NCBI RefSeq assembly: GCF_016785085.1
Contig: NZ_JAENHO010000007.1
Coordinates: 434,001 to 498,000 of the forward strand
Direction: 5' to 3'
DNA: 64,000 nt
DNA from: Paractinoplanes lichenicola
GTDB taxonomy: Bacteria > Actinomycetota > Actinomycetes > Mycobacteriales > Micromonosporaceae
Position 1 is the first letter of the stretch; every line of letters begins with the position of its first letter. The notes under the pieces are model-generated. The model ran no database searches and had not been told where the DNA came from. It saw only the letters and a list, made by a program, of their open reading frames with translations. Below, piece after piece: positions 33,782 through 42,538 of this stretch. The position numbers and the translations under genes were made by a program.

Positions 33782-34624
33782 TCAGTTCGGGGAGTCTGCG
33801 TCGTGGGGTTCGGCTGGGGCCGGTGATGGGGACGGGCGGTGCCAGGCCACGCCGGCGACGACCAGGGCGACCCCGGCCACTTCGGGCAGGGAGGGCAGCT
33901 GGGCCAGCACGATCACGCCGATCACCGTGGCCACCGCGGGCAGCAGCGAGACCATCAGGGCGTACGTGGCTCGGGGCAGGCGGGCCATGGCGAGCTGGTC
34001 GGTCACGTACGGGATCACCGACGAGCACACCCCGACCCCGGCCGCGGCCGCTAGCAGCAGAGGGTCGGTGAACGCGGGGGCCGCCTGCACGACGCCGAAC
34101 GGCAGGGCGAGCGCGGCGGCGATCAGCATGGCCAGGGCCAGCGCGTCGATGCCGGCGTCGGCGGCCATCCGGTGGCTCAGGACGATGTAGAGGGCGAACA
34201 GGACGGCGTTGGCCGCGGCGAACACGAACCCGAGCGGCGAGGTGACCAGCCGTACGTCGGTCAGCAGGTAGACGCCGGCCACGGCGATCGCCAGCGCGGC
34301 CAGGTTGCGCGGGGTGCGGGCGGCGAAGGCGGCCAGCACGACCACGGGCAGGAACTCGATCGCGGCCACCGTGCCCAGCGGCAGCCGGTCGATGGCCAGG
34401 TAGAAGACGCTGTTCATGGCGGCCAGCACGACCGCCCAGGCGACCAGCACCCGGGTCACTCTCAGGTGCCAGGGGCGGCGCCACGCGACGAGCACGACGG
34501 CGGCGGTGGCGATGCGCAGCCAGGCCACGCCGAGCGCGTCGATGCGGGCGAACAGCAGCACGGCCAGCGCCGGGCCCAGGTAGTGGAAGACCGCGCTGAC
34601 GACGAAGTAGAGGTACGGCGGCAT
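33782..34624 (-). CDS. EamA (DMT) family transporter
   Basis: A 280-residue membrane protein with ten hydrophobic helices in two EamA repeats, e.g. YFVVSAVFHYLGPALAVLLF at the start, GTVAAIEFLPVVVLAAFAAR, LFALYIVLSHRM, SSVIPYVTDQLAMARL and VIGVIVLAQLPSLPEVAG. Such carriers export amino acids or metabolites (RhtA/YdcZ-like). It is divergent from the AsnC-type regulator at 34691, an arrangement typical of exporters controlled by their neighbour Lrp/AsnC protein. Confidence 0.88.
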   Translation of the reverse strand: MPPYLYFVVSAVFHYLGPALAVLLFARIDALGVAWLRIATAAVVLVAWRRPWHLRVTRVLVAWAVVLAAMNSVFYLAIDRLPLGTVAAIEFLPVVVLAAFAARTPRNLAALAIAVAGVYLLTDVRLVTSPLGFVFAAANAVLFALYIVLSHRMAADAGIDALALAMLIAAALALPFGVVQAAPAFTDPLLLAAAAGVGVCSSVIPYVTDQLAMARLPRATYALMVSLLPAVATVIGVIVLAQLPSLPEVAGVALVVAGVAWHRPSPSPAPAEPHDADSPN

Positions 34625-34690
34625 GCCTTCTAGTCTCGAAAAGGCACCCCGCGTACGGCCATGAGCGATCGACGGCGCAGGAGGGCGAAT

Positions 34691-35148
34691 ATGGCGACTT
34701 CGGAAAGCCGGAGCACGTTGGACGATGCGAATCGACGGTTGCTGGCCGCCCTGCAGGACGATCCCCGGGCGAGCACGGCCGAGCTGGCACGACGGATCGG
34801 GATGTCACCCCCGGCCGTACGGGAAAGGTTGTCGCGCCTGGAGCAGAGCGGGTGATCCGCGGGTATCGCGTGGACATCGACCCGGCCGCCGTGGGGCTGC
34901 CCGTCGCCGCGTGGGTGCGCATCCGGCCGGGGCCGGGGCAGCTGCCCAAGCTGGCCGCCCTCGCGCAGGCGACGCCGCAGGTCAGCGAGTGTCACCGGAT
35001 CTCCGGCGAGGACTGCTTCCTGATGAAGGTGCACGTGCCGGCGATCGAGGAGCTCGAGCCGCTGCTGGACAGGTTTCTCCTGCACGGCCAGACGAACAGC
35101 TCGTTCGTGGTGGCCACCCCGGTGCAGCCGCGGTCGCCGGCGATGTAG
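34691..35148 (+). pseudogene. Split Lrp/AsnC-family regulator (frameshift in G-run)
   Basis: The ATG at 34691 follows an ideal AGGAGG. The first frame gives the AsnC helix-turn-helix (TLDDANRRLLAALQDDPRAST, ELARRIGMSPPAVRERLSRLEQSG in parts) and stops at TGA 34853-34855. The next frame, starting at an overlapping GTG (34852), gives the ligand-binding part: VIRGYRVDIDPAAVGLPVAAWVRI and ISGEDCFLMKVHV. One extra G in the GCGGGTGATC run would rejoin both. Either a 1-base deletion, a sequencing error, or two coupled half-proteins. Divergent from EamA. Confidence 0.8.
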
Positions 35149-35637
35149 TCAGCCGCGGGGCAGGCGGCGGACCTCGCGCAAGGCCTGGCGGCGCACGTCG
35201 CCGGTCAGGGTGTCGATGTAGAGGGTGCCGTTGAGGTGGTCGGTCTCGTGCTGCAACGCGCGGGCCAGGAACCCGGTGCCGTGGATGACCAGCGGCTCGC
35301 CGTGGCGGTCGAAGCCGCTCGCGGTGACCGTCATCGCCCGCTTGGTCGGGAAGTACAGGCCGGGGATGGACAGGCAGCCCTCGTCGTCGTCCTGCTCGCC
35401 GTCGAAGGCCGACAGGACCGGGTTGACCATGTGACCGACCACGTCGTCGACGTTGTACGAGAAGACGCGGGCGCTCACGCCGATCTGCGGCGCGGCGACA
35501 CCGGCCCGTCCCGGCTCCCGTACGGTGTCCTCCAGGTCGTCGATGAGCGCGCGCAGCTCGGCGTCGAACGTCTTGACCGGGTCGCACTCGGTGCGCAGCA
35601 CAGCGTCGCCGATGATCCTGATGGGCCGGACTGTCAT
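35149..35637 (-). CDS. def: Peptide deformylase
   Basis: A 162-residue metalloenzyme that removes the N-formyl group from new proteins. All three motifs are present: GVAAPQIG (residues 46-53; usual GxGLAAxQ), EGCLSIPG with metal ligand C88, and QHETDHLNG with H130, E131 and H134. Its stop codon abuts that of the convergent AsnC gene. It may be a secondary copy, since it is not next to fmt or priA here. Confidence 0.92.
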   Translation of the reverse strand: MTVRPIRIIGDAVLRTECDPVKTFDAELRALIDDLEDTVREPGRAGVAAPQIGVSARVFSYNVDDVVGHMVNPVLSAFDGEQDDDEGCLSIPGLYFPTKRAMTVTASGFDRHGEPLVIHGTGFLARALQHETDHLNGTLYIDTLTGDVRRQALREVRRLPRG

Positions 35638-35666
35638 GGTTGAAAGGCTATCGGCTCGTTACCGGG

Positions 35667-36158
35667 TCAGCCGAACAGGGCCAGTTGTTCCTCCGCGAGC
35701 AGCTCCCGCAGCTTGGCCAGCGACCGGCGGGTCTGGCTCTTGACCACGCTCACCGGCAGCTCGAGCACGTCGGCGACCCGGTCGACGCTGTAATCCTCGA
35801 AATACCGCAGGATCACGATGGCCCGGTCGCGCTCGGGCAGGCAGCCCAGCGCGTCCATCATCGTCAGCCGCAGCTCGTGACTTTCCCGGTACGCCGGTTC
35901 GAGCAGCACCTCGGTGGCCGACTCCGACGACGAGCGGCGCCGCCGGTGATCGAGAAAAACCCGGAGCAGGATCTTTTGCGCGTACGCCATCAGATTGTCG
36001 CTCTGCGCGGCCCGGCGCCACGACAGGAACAGCTTGGTCAGCGCGTTCTGGGTCAGGTCCTGCGCGAGGTGCCAGTCGCGGCACAGCATGAACGCCGTCG
36101 TCCGCAGGCGCTCGGCGTGCGCGTTGGCGAACTCGACGAACTGCTCGTCGTCGGTCAT
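35667..36158 (-). CDS. SigE-family ECF RNA polymerase sigma factor
   Basis: A 163-residue sigma factor with region 2 (FVEFANAHAERLRTTAFMLCRDWHLAQDLTQ, then ALTKLFLSWRRA) and region 4 (GCLPERDRAIVILRYFEDYSVDRVADVLELPVSVVKSQTRRSLAKLREL in parts). This is the actinobacterial SigE-family (TIGR02983) pattern. The ATG at 36158 overlaps the stop of the upstream membrane-protein gene by 4 bases, so that protein is a probable regulator of its activity. Confidence 0.9.
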   Translation of the reverse strand: MTDDEQFVEFANAHAERLRTTAFMLCRDWHLAQDLTQNALTKLFLSWRRAAQSDNLMAYAQKILLRVFLDHRRRRSSSESATEVLLEPAYRESHELRLTMMDALGCLPERDRAIVILRYFEDYSVDRVADVLELPVSVVKSQTRRSLAKLRELLAEEQLALFG

Positions 36159-37012
36159 GAGGCGAACACCGGCACCTTGCCGAACTCCTTGTCGCCCCGG
36201 TCGACCAGGTCGGCGTCCATGACCAGGCCCCAGCGCGGGTCGGCGGCGATCGCGGCGGCCTCGTCGGGGGTGAGCACCTCGCGGCCGGGCGGGTCGACCC
36301 GGCCGGTGCCGGCCAGGCAGGACGCGACGTCGATCTGCACGGACGTGCCGTCGGGCCAGCGCGAGATCACGACGTAGCTCTGCCGGCAGTTGTCGGGCAC
36401 GGGAATGATCGAGACGCTCGCGGTGCCGCCGCGGGTGCCGCCGGCGGGCAGCTGACCCATGGTCAGCCGGAGCATGCCCGGACCGTCACCGCGATCGAGG
36501 TACATCTGCACGTGCAGATCTTCGTCGGCCGCGACGGCGGCGTGACTCGTCTTTCCGGGCGGGAGTAGTTCGGTCAAAAGGTGAAGCATGGCCCCCGTTG
36601 TCGCTTTCTTCCGCGGTCCGGCGGCCCGTTCGATGCCGCTGTGGACCGCCAAACTACGCTCCGGGGCCGTGGTCGCGGGGGGCGTTGGGGCGACTGGCAC
36701 AGATCCGGGAGACTTCTGCGCCGCCCGGGCCAACGCGGACACGCTCGGCGAGACGGCCGTCGCGGGCAGTGCCGGCTGCGCCCCGCCCGGATCGGCCACC
36801 ACCGGACGGCGCGGCTCCGAATGCGCGGCGATGCCCCCGAAAAGCACGACGGCCACCAGCCCGGCCACCCCTGCACCGAGCGTGCCCAGCCGACGCCGGC
36901 GCCGCCGGATCCGCCGCCCGTCCCGCACGGCGGCGCCCACCACGTCACCCAGCGGCGGCGGCCGCTCACTGTTCAGCTCGGCCCGCATCAACGCCCGGAG
37001 GTCCTCGGTCAC
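36155..37012 (-). CDS. Membrane protein, probable partner of the ECF sigma factor
   Basis: A 285-residue protein from the GTG at 37012, which has GGAAAGGG eight bases upstream; the frame is open to 37045. About 45 cytoplasmic residues (TEDLRALMRAELNSERPPPLG, Arg-rich stretch), one membrane helix (LGTLGAGVAGLVAVVLFGGI) and a long Pro/Ala-rich then folded extracellular part. Topology and coupling to the sigma gene fit an anti-sigma regulator, though no zinc-binding ZAS motif is visible. The actual partner relationship is inference. Confidence 0.72.
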   Translation of the reverse strand: MTEDLRALMRAELNSERPPPLGDVVGAAVRDGRRIRRRRRRLGTLGAGVAGLVAVVLFGGIAAHSEPRRPVVADPGGAQPALPATAVSPSVSALARAAQKSPGSVPVAPTPPATTAPERSLAVHSGIERAAGPRKKATTGAMLHLLTELLPPGKTSHAAVAADEDLHVQMYLDRGDGPGMLRLTMGQLPAGGTRGGTASVSIIPVPDNCRQSYVVISRWPDGTSVQIDVASCLAGTGRVDPPGREVLTPDEAAAIAADPRWGLVMDADLVDRGDKEFGKVPVFAS

Positions 37013-37316
37013 AGACGAAACCCTTTCCGCACCCATCTGTTGCAAAGACGAGGCGGCCTACCCGTTAGGTGACCACCTGCAACCCCCGAAGCCAAAGCGT
37101 GACCTATGGTGCCCGCCCCACCCGTTTTCGACCACCGGACCGACCGGGGAACGGCAGCCGGCCGGGCGGATGCGGGTCGAGCGACCGCCAGGAGGACGGT
37201 AACGCCGCACAGAGTGGGCAGGGAACGGCAGCCGGCCGCAGCGGGCCCGCGGCACAGAGCGGGCCAACGCCGGGCCCGGAGCGCAGGGCAGGCCGACGTG
37301 GAACAGTGGGCGGGGA
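37013..37316. other. 304-base gap with short direct repeats
   Basis: No gene seen. GGGAACGGCAGCCGGCC occurs twice, at 37147-37163 and 37221-37237, 74 bases apart, and CACAGAGTGGGC (37209) recurs as CACAGAGCGGGC (37253). Probably decayed duplications in the region between the sigma-factor operon promoter and the 3' end of the DHFR-like gene. Confidence 0.45.
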
Positions 37317-37877
37317 TCAGGTCGGGGGTGCTACGGCGTAGGTCAGGTAGGCGAACGGGCCGACGCGTTCGACGTCGGTGAGGGTCAGGCGGGCCGATGT
37401 GAGGCGGCGGGGCAAAAGCGGGGCGCCGGCGCCCAGGGTGACCGGGGCGACGCCCAGGATGAGCTCGTCGAGCAGGCCGGCGTCGGCGAACGAGGCGGCC
37501 AGCTCGCCGCCGCCGGTGATCCAGATGTTGCGGTCGCCCGCGGCGGCGCGCATCGCCTCGTGCACCGGGCGGACGTCGCCCTGCACGAAATGCACCGTCG
37601 AGCCTTGCAGGGGCGGCAGCGAGCGGTGGGTGAAGACCCAGCTCGGCACGTCGCCGTAGTACGAGGTCCATTTCTCTGGCTGCTCGCCGAGCTTCTCGTG
37701 GTCGAAGACCCACTCGTACGTCGTCGCGCCCATCGCGAACGCGCCGACCTGCTCGAAGAAGGACGCGAAGGGGCTGTCGCGCCCGTCGTCGGCCTCGAAC
37801 AGCCAGTCGAGCGAGTTGTGCTCGTCGGCGATGTAGCCGTCGATCGTGGTGGCCGTGTAATACTGCGTCTTCGTCAT
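37317..37877 (-). CDS. Dihydrofolate reductase / RibD C-terminal-like protein
   Basis: A 186-residue protein of the DHFR-like RibD_C group: TATTIDGYIADEHNSLDWLF at the N-terminus, FAMGATTYEWVFDHEK, WVFTHRSLPPL, NIWITGGGELAASFADAGLLDELILGVAPVTLGAG in parts, and the final FAYLTYAV. NADPH-dependent reduction is likely, but substrate is unknown. It overlaps pabB by ATGA at 37874-37877, so it is co-translated with a folate-pathway enzyme, which hints at a pterin or folate-related role. Confidence 0.87.
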   Translation of the reverse strand: MTKTQYYTATTIDGYIADEHNSLDWLFEADDGRDSPFASFFEQVGAFAMGATTYEWVFDHEKLGEQPEKWTSYYGDVPSWVFTHRSLPPLQGSTVHFVQGDVRPVHEAMRAAAGDRNIWITGGGELAASFADAGLLDELILGVAPVTLGAGAPLLPRRLTSARLTLTDVERVGPFAYLTYAVAPPT

Positions 37878-39124
37878 GCCGAGACCTTGCCACCGGGGTA
37901 CGACAAAAGGGCGGCCTTGATCGGCGCCAGTTTGGCCGCGGCCTCGGCGACCTCGGCCGTCGGGTCGCTGTCCCAGACGATGCCGCCGCCGGCCCAGGCG
38001 TGGAGGCGCTCGCCGTCGGCCGCGACCGTGCGGATGGTCAGGCCCAGGTCGAGGTAGGCGGGGCCGATCCAGCCGACCGCGGCCATGCTCACCCCGCGGC
38101 CGACCGGCTCGAGGCGGGCGATCTCGGCCAGAGCGGCGAGCTTGGGGGCGCCGGTGACCGAGCCGCCGGGCACCAGGGCCCGCAGCACGTCGGTCAGGTC
38201 GAGGCGGCCGGTGACGGGGGCCGAGACGACCGACTCGGCCTGCCAGAGGCCGGACCACCGGCGTACGGCGAAAAGCTCGTCGACCGTCACCGGCCCCACG
38301 CCGGGCAGCCGGGCCAGGTCGTTGCGGGACAGGTCGACGATCATCACGTGCTCGGCGCGTTCCTTGGCCGAGGCCAGCAGCTCGCGGTGACCCTCGGCGG
38401 TGGCGGGGCGGGTGCCCTTGATCGGCCGCGTGATCACCCGGCCGCCGCGCACCTCGACGAGCGTCTCGGGCGACGCGGTGGCCAGCGCCCAGCCAGGGCC
38501 GGTGAGAACGCCGCCGTAACGCGCGCCGGGCAGCGCGGCCACCCGGTGCAGGGCGGCGAGCGGCGAACCCGCGTACGGGGCGCTGGTGTGGCCGACGACG
38601 TTGACCTGATAAACGTCGCCGCGCCCGATGGCCTCGCGGGCCGACGACACGGCGGCGGCGTGCTCGGCCGGGGTCCAGGACGGGGTCCACTCCCCCAGCT
38701 CGAACTCGCCCGGCGCGAGATCACCCGAAGGACCGTGTACGTAGACGACGGCGTACACATCCGGAATGCCCGGCACCGGTGTCGCGGCGCCGGGCGCCGC
38801 TCCGGACATTACGGATCCGGCATCGGCCGACACATACAGTGCCGCCCCGCAGATCGAGCCAGCGCCGGTCGGGCAGACCTGCTCATCCGTTCGGCCAATG
38901 TTTCGCACGCGCAGTCCGTTGTCCGCGAGGTAGTCGGCGACAAGCTCTGCGGGGTCACCGCCGTCACTTCTGAACCACTGGAACGAAGTTGACGCACGGT
39001 GACGGCCCTGGCAGGACGCCGGACGGCCCGGAGGCAAGACGGAAGGGGGTGTCGGATAGTGGCCGATCGACCGGCTTCCGTGGACCATCGGAAGCGAGGA
39101 TTCTGTCAATGGAGACACCGTCAC
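37874..39124 (-). CDS. pabB: Aminodeoxychorismate synthase component I / chorismate-binding enzyme
   Basis: A protein of up to 416 residues from the chorismate-using family. Key blocks: IGRGDVYQVNVVGHTSAP near residue 165, PIKGTRPATAEGHRELLAS with IVDLSRNDLAR, GSVTGAPKLAAL and GRGVSMAAVGWIG. The compact N-terminus lacks the tryptophan-binding LLES motif of TrpE, so PabB (4-amino-4-deoxychorismate for folate) is favoured. The start is uncertain: 39124 is the longest, 39088 and a TTG near 39041 are alternatives, and family similarity only begins at TSFQWFRSDGGDPAEL. Confidence 0.82.
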   Translation of the reverse strand: MTVSPLTESSLPMVHGSRSIGHYPTPPSVLPPGRPASCQGRHRASTSFQWFRSDGGDPAELVADYLADNGLRVRNIGRTDEQVCPTGAGSICGAALYVSADAGSVMSGAAPGAATPVPGIPDVYAVVYVHGPSGDLAPGEFELGEWTPSWTPAEHAAAVSSAREAIGRGDVYQVNVVGHTSAPYAGSPLAALHRVAALPGARYGGVLTGPGWALATASPETLVEVRGGRVITRPIKGTRPATAEGHRELLASAKERAEHVMIVDLSRNDLARLPGVGPVTVDELFAVRRWSGLWQAESVVSAPVTGRLDLTDVLRALVPGGSVTGAPKLAALAEIARLEPVGRGVSMAAVGWIGPAYLDLGLTIRTVAADGERLHAWAGGGIVWDSDPTAEVAEAAAKLAPIKAALLSYPGGKVSA

Positions 39125-39213
39125 CCGCTCGAGCCGTCCTCGTTCGATTTGAGGTAACGTCCGTCACCGTCGTTGTGAGTCATCACACAACCCCCCGACC
39201 GGAGCAACACACA

Positions 39214-39414
39214 ATGTGCCAGCACCAGACCCCCTGTCCCAGCGCAGAGGCCATCGACCGTGAGGCCGCGCGCACCGTTTCGACGTGCCGAGAGCAAGGT
39301 TGGAGCCTGCTCTGCAACGGCGTCATCGTCTTCGAGGACACCGGCGAGATCCTGCCCGACGGCGCCGTGATCGAGCCGCACCGGGGCCCCGCCCGTCACG
39401 CCCTCGCGGCGTGA
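39214..39414 (+). CDS. DUF5999 family small protein
   Basis: A 66-residue protein from ATG 39214 (MCQHQTPCPSAEAIDREAA), continuing with QGWSLLCNGVIVFEDTGEILPDGAVIEPHRGP. This is the conserved actinomycete DUF5999 pattern with two cysteines near the N-terminus and one in SLLCNG. No function is known. CGGAGC lies 12-16 bases upstream. Two stem-loops follow the gene and would end transcription. Confidence 0.88.
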   Translation: MCQHQTPCPSAEAIDREAARTVSTCREQGWSLLCNGVIVFEDTGEILPDGAVIEPHRGPARHALAA

Positions 39415-39418
39415 GCTG

Positions 39419-39439
39419 AACGGCCCCTGAGAGGCCGTT
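39419..39439 (+). terminator. Terminator after DUF5999
   Basis: Perfect stem AACGGCC (39419-39425) / GGCCGTT (39433-39439) with a seven-base loop, starting five bases after the DUF5999 stop codon. It lacks a long T-run, as is common in high-GC actinomycetes. Confidence 0.65.
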
Positions 39440-39463
39440 GTGAACGCCGGCCGGCCAGAGCGA

Positions 39464-39486
39464 TTCGGCTACTCAGAGTAGCCGAA
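39464..39486 (-). terminator. Terminator between gcvP and DUF5999
   Basis: Perfect 10-base stem TTCGGCTACT (39464-39473) / AGTAGCCGAA (39477-39486) with a three-base CAG loop, 24 bases past the gcvP stop on the minus strand. It is symmetric and could act in both directions in this convergent gap. Confidence 0.75.
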
Positions 39487-39509
39487 CGATAGCCGGCGCG
39501 GCGCCCGCG

Positions 39510-42314
39510 TCAGTCCTCGAACGCCTCCGGCGAGGGGCACGAGCAGACCAGGTTCCGATCCCCGTACGCCCCGTCGATGCGGCGCACCGGCGGCCAGTAC
39601 TTCGCCGTACGGTCGACGCCCTCGGGGAACCCGGCCACCGACCGCGGGTACGGGTGCTCCCACTCGTCGGCCGTGACCGCCGAGGCGGTGTGCGGTGCAT
39701 TCGCCAGCGGGTTGTCCTTCGCGGGCCACACCCCCGCCGCCACCTGGTCGATCTCGCCCTTGATGGCGATCATCGCGGCGACGAACCGGTCGAGCTCGGC
39801 CAGGTCCTCGCTCTCGGTCGGCTCCACCATCAGCGTGCCGGCCACCGGGAACGACATCGTCGGGGCGTGGAAGCCGTAGTCGATGAGCCGCTTGGCCACG
39901 TCGTCGACCGAGACGCCGGTGGCCTTGGTGAGCGGCCGAAGGTCGAGGATGCACTCGTGCGCGACCAGGCCGTTGTTGCCCGCGTAGAGCACCGGGTAGT
40001 GCTCGCGCAGCCGCGCCGCCACGTAGTTGGCCGTCAGCACCGCCGTGCCGGTCGCCGCGGCCAGCCCGTCCGGGCCCATCATCCGCAGGTACGCCCACGA
40101 GATGGGCAGGATGCCGGCCGAGCCGTGCGCCGCCGCCGACACCGCGTGGTGCTCGCCGGGCTCCAGCGGGTCGCCGGGCAGGAACTCGGTGAGGTGCGCG
40201 CGCACGGCGACCGGGCCGACGCCGGGGCCGCCCCCGCCGTGCGGGATGCAGAACGTCTTGTGCAGGTTGAGGTGCGACACGTCGGCGCCGAACTTGCCGG
40301 GCCGGGCGAACCCGACCAGCGCGTTCAGGTTGGCCCCGTCGACGTAGACCTGCCCGCCCGCCTCGTGCACGGCCGCGCACAGGTCGGCGATCGAGGTCTC
40401 GTACACGCCGTGGGTCGACGGGTAGGTCACCATGATCGCGGCAAGCTGGTCCTTAAAACGATCGATCTTGGCGTGCAGGTCGGTCATGTCGACGTTGCCC
40501 AGGTCGTCGCAGGCCACCACGACCACGCGCATGCCGGCCATCACGGCGCTGGCCGCGTTCGTGCCGTGCGCGCTCGACGGGATCAGGCACACGTCCCGGT
40601 GGGCCTCGCCGCGCGAGCGGTGGTAGCCCCGGATGGCGAGCAGCCCGGCCAGCTCACCCTGCGAGCCCGCGTTCGGCTGCACGCTGACGGCGTCGTACCC
40701 GGTGATCTCGGCCAGCCACTCCTCCAGCGTCGCCACCAGCCGCTCGTAGCCGGCCGTGTTGGCCGCCGGGGCGTACGGGTGGATGTTGGCGAACTCGGGC
40801 CAGGTGACCGGCTCCATCTCGGTGGTCGCGTTGAGCTTCATCGTGCACGAGCCGAGCGGGATCATGCCGCGGTCCAGCGCGTAGTCACGGTCGGAGAGCT
40901 TGCGCAGGTAGCGCAGCATGCTCGTCTCGGAGTGGTGCGAGCTGAACACCGGGTGGGTCAGGTATTCGCTCGTGCGCGCCAGGGGCTTCGCCCCGCAATC
41001 GGCAACAGCGGTTCCCCGTACGCCGAAAGCTTGCAGAACGGCGGCGACGTGCGCATCGGTCGTCGTCTCGTCGGTCGCGACCGACACCCGGTCGCCGTCG
41101 ACCAGCCGCAGGTCGATGCCGGCGGTGGCGGCGGCCGCGACAACCTCGGTGGCCCGTCCGGGGACGACGGCAGTCACGGTGTCGAAGAACGCGTTGTGCG
41201 CCACCTCGACACCCCCCGCGGTCAGGCTGCCGGCGAGGGTCAGGGCGTGGTTGTGGACCCGCTTCGCGATCTCGCGCAGGCCGGCCGGGCCGTGATAGAC
41301 CGCGTACATGCTGGCCATGACGGCGAGCAGGACCTGGGCCGTACAGATGTTGCTGGTCGCCTTCTCGCGGCGGATGTGCTGCTCACGCGTCTGCAGCGCG
41401 AGCCGGTACGCCGGAGCGCCGTCCGCGTCCTTCGACACCCCGACCAGCCGGCCCGGCAGCGACCGCTCGAGCCCGGCCCGGACGGCCAGATATCCCGCGT
41501 GGGGACCGCCGAAGCCGAGCGGCACCCCGAACCGCTGGGTGGTGCCGGCCGCGATGTCCGCCCCGATCTCGCCCGGCGCGCGCAGCAGCGTCAACGCGAG
41601 CAGATCGGCGGCCACGGTCACGAGAGCGCCCTGCGCGTGCGCCGCCTCGATCAACTGCGCATGATCCCGTACGGCTCCGGAGGCGCCCGGATATTGCAGG
41701 TGCAGGCCGAAATACTCGCCGGGCAGCGCCTCGGCGGCGTCGAGGTCGACGAGCTGCAAGTCGATGCCCAGCGGCTCGGCCCGGGTGCGCAGGATCGCGA
41801 GCGTCTGCGGCAGCGTGTCGGCATCCACCACGTACGTCATGGACTTGCTTTTCGAGGCCCGCTTGGCGAGCGTCATGGCCTCGGCGACCGCCGTGCCCTC
41901 GTCCAGCATCGACGCGTTGGCCGTGGTCAGGCCGGTGAGGTCGGTCACCATGGTCTGGAAGTTGAGCAGCGCCTCGAGCCGGCCCTGGCTGATCTCCGGC
42001 TGGTACGGGGTGTACGCGGTGTACCAGGCCGGGTTCTCCAGCACGTTCCGCTTGATCACGGCCGGGGTGTGCGTGCCGTAGTAGCCGAGCCCGATCATCG
42101 AGGTCGTCACCCTGTTCTGCGACGCGATGGCGCGCAGCTCGGCGATCGTCTCCTCCTCGGAGGCGGCCGCGGGCAGGTTGAGCGACCCGTGCCAGCGGAT
42201 GACCTCGGGGATCGCGGCGTCCATCAGGGCGTCCAGCGACGCGTACCCGATGGCCTTGAGCATGTGGGTCTGCTCGTCGGTGTCCGGCCCGATGTGCCGG
42301 TTCGCGAACGTCAT
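39510..42314 (-). CDS. gcvP: Glycine dehydrogenase (aminomethyl-transferring), P-protein
   Basis: A 934-residue single-chain P-protein of the glycine cleavage system. It decarboxylates glycine with PLP and passes the aminomethyl group to lipoyl H-protein. The PLP lysine is in NLHKTFCIPHGGGGPGVGPV near residue 685, and the N-terminal half is the homologous, non-catalytic domain (MLDEGTAVAEAM, GEIGADIAAGTTQRFGVPLGFGGPHAGYLAVR in parts). Length is typical. A glycine riboswitch lies in its leader; CAGGAG precedes the ATG by seven bases. gcvT and gcvH are not in the window. Confidence 0.95.
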   Translation of the reverse strand: MTFANRHIGPDTDEQTHMLKAIGYASLDALMDAAIPEVIRWHGSLNLPAAASEEETIAELRAIASQNRVTTSMIGLGYYGTHTPAVIKRNVLENPAWYTAYTPYQPEISQGRLEALLNFQTMVTDLTGLTTANASMLDEGTAVAEAMTLAKRASKSKSMTYVVDADTLPQTLAILRTRAEPLGIDLQLVDLDAAEALPGEYFGLHLQYPGASGAVRDHAQLIEAAHAQGALVTVAADLLALTLLRAPGEIGADIAAGTTQRFGVPLGFGGPHAGYLAVRAGLERSLPGRLVGVSKDADGAPAYRLALQTREQHIRREKATSNICTAQVLLAVMASMYAVYHGPAGLREIAKRVHNHALTLAGSLTAGGVEVAHNAFFDTVTAVVPGRATEVVAAAATAGIDLRLVDGDRVSVATDETTTDAHVAAVLQAFGVRGTAVADCGAKPLARTSEYLTHPVFSSHHSETSMLRYLRKLSDRDYALDRGMIPLGSCTMKLNATTEMEPVTWPEFANIHPYAPAANTAGYERLVATLEEWLAEITGYDAVSVQPNAGSQGELAGLLAIRGYHRSRGEAHRDVCLIPSSAHGTNAASAVMAGMRVVVVACDDLGNVDMTDLHAKIDRFKDQLAAIMVTYPSTHGVYETSIADLCAAVHEAGGQVYVDGANLNALVGFARPGKFGADVSHLNLHKTFCIPHGGGGPGVGPVAVRAHLTEFLPGDPLEPGEHHAVSAAAHGSAGILPISWAYLRMMGPDGLAAATGTAVLTANYVAARLREHYPVLYAGNNGLVAHECILDLRPLTKATGVSVDDVAKRLIDYGFHAPTMSFPVAGTLMVEPTESEDLAELDRFVAAMIAIKGEIDQVAAGVWPAKDNPLANAPHTASAVTADEWEHPYPRSVAGFPEGVDRTAKYWPPVRRIDGAYGDRNLVCSCPSPEAFED

Positions 42315-42382
42315 GAGACGGCTCCTGAGAGAGAGGTCGACAAAGCGGCCTCCCCCTCTGTCACCGTCTTGCGAGAAGACAT

Positions 42383-42478
42383 GCTTCAGAGTCGCGAGCC
42401 CACGCGGTCCTTTTGCCTGAGAGGTTCCGGGGAGGATTTGCCCCTTCGGCGCCGAGGTGAACCCTCGGTCTCTCCCGC
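42383..42478 (-). promoter_or_regulatory. Glycine riboswitch (single aptamer visible)
   Basis: On the minus strand the gcvP leader reads GCGGGAGAGACC, then GCCGAAGGGGCAA, CCTCTCAGGCAAAAGGAC and a closing ACTCTGAAGC. These are the conserved pieces of the glycine aptamer in the right order. About 70 bases remain to the gcvP ATG, including GGGGGAGGCC and CCTCTCTCTCAGGAG, which could pair and mask the ribosome site. A complete second aptamer of a tandem pair was not seen. Confidence 0.9.
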
Positions 42479-42538
42479 ATGGCTGGCACCCAACCTACCA
42501 GCGATCATGGTCGGGGCCGCTATCTCTAGGGTGGGGTT

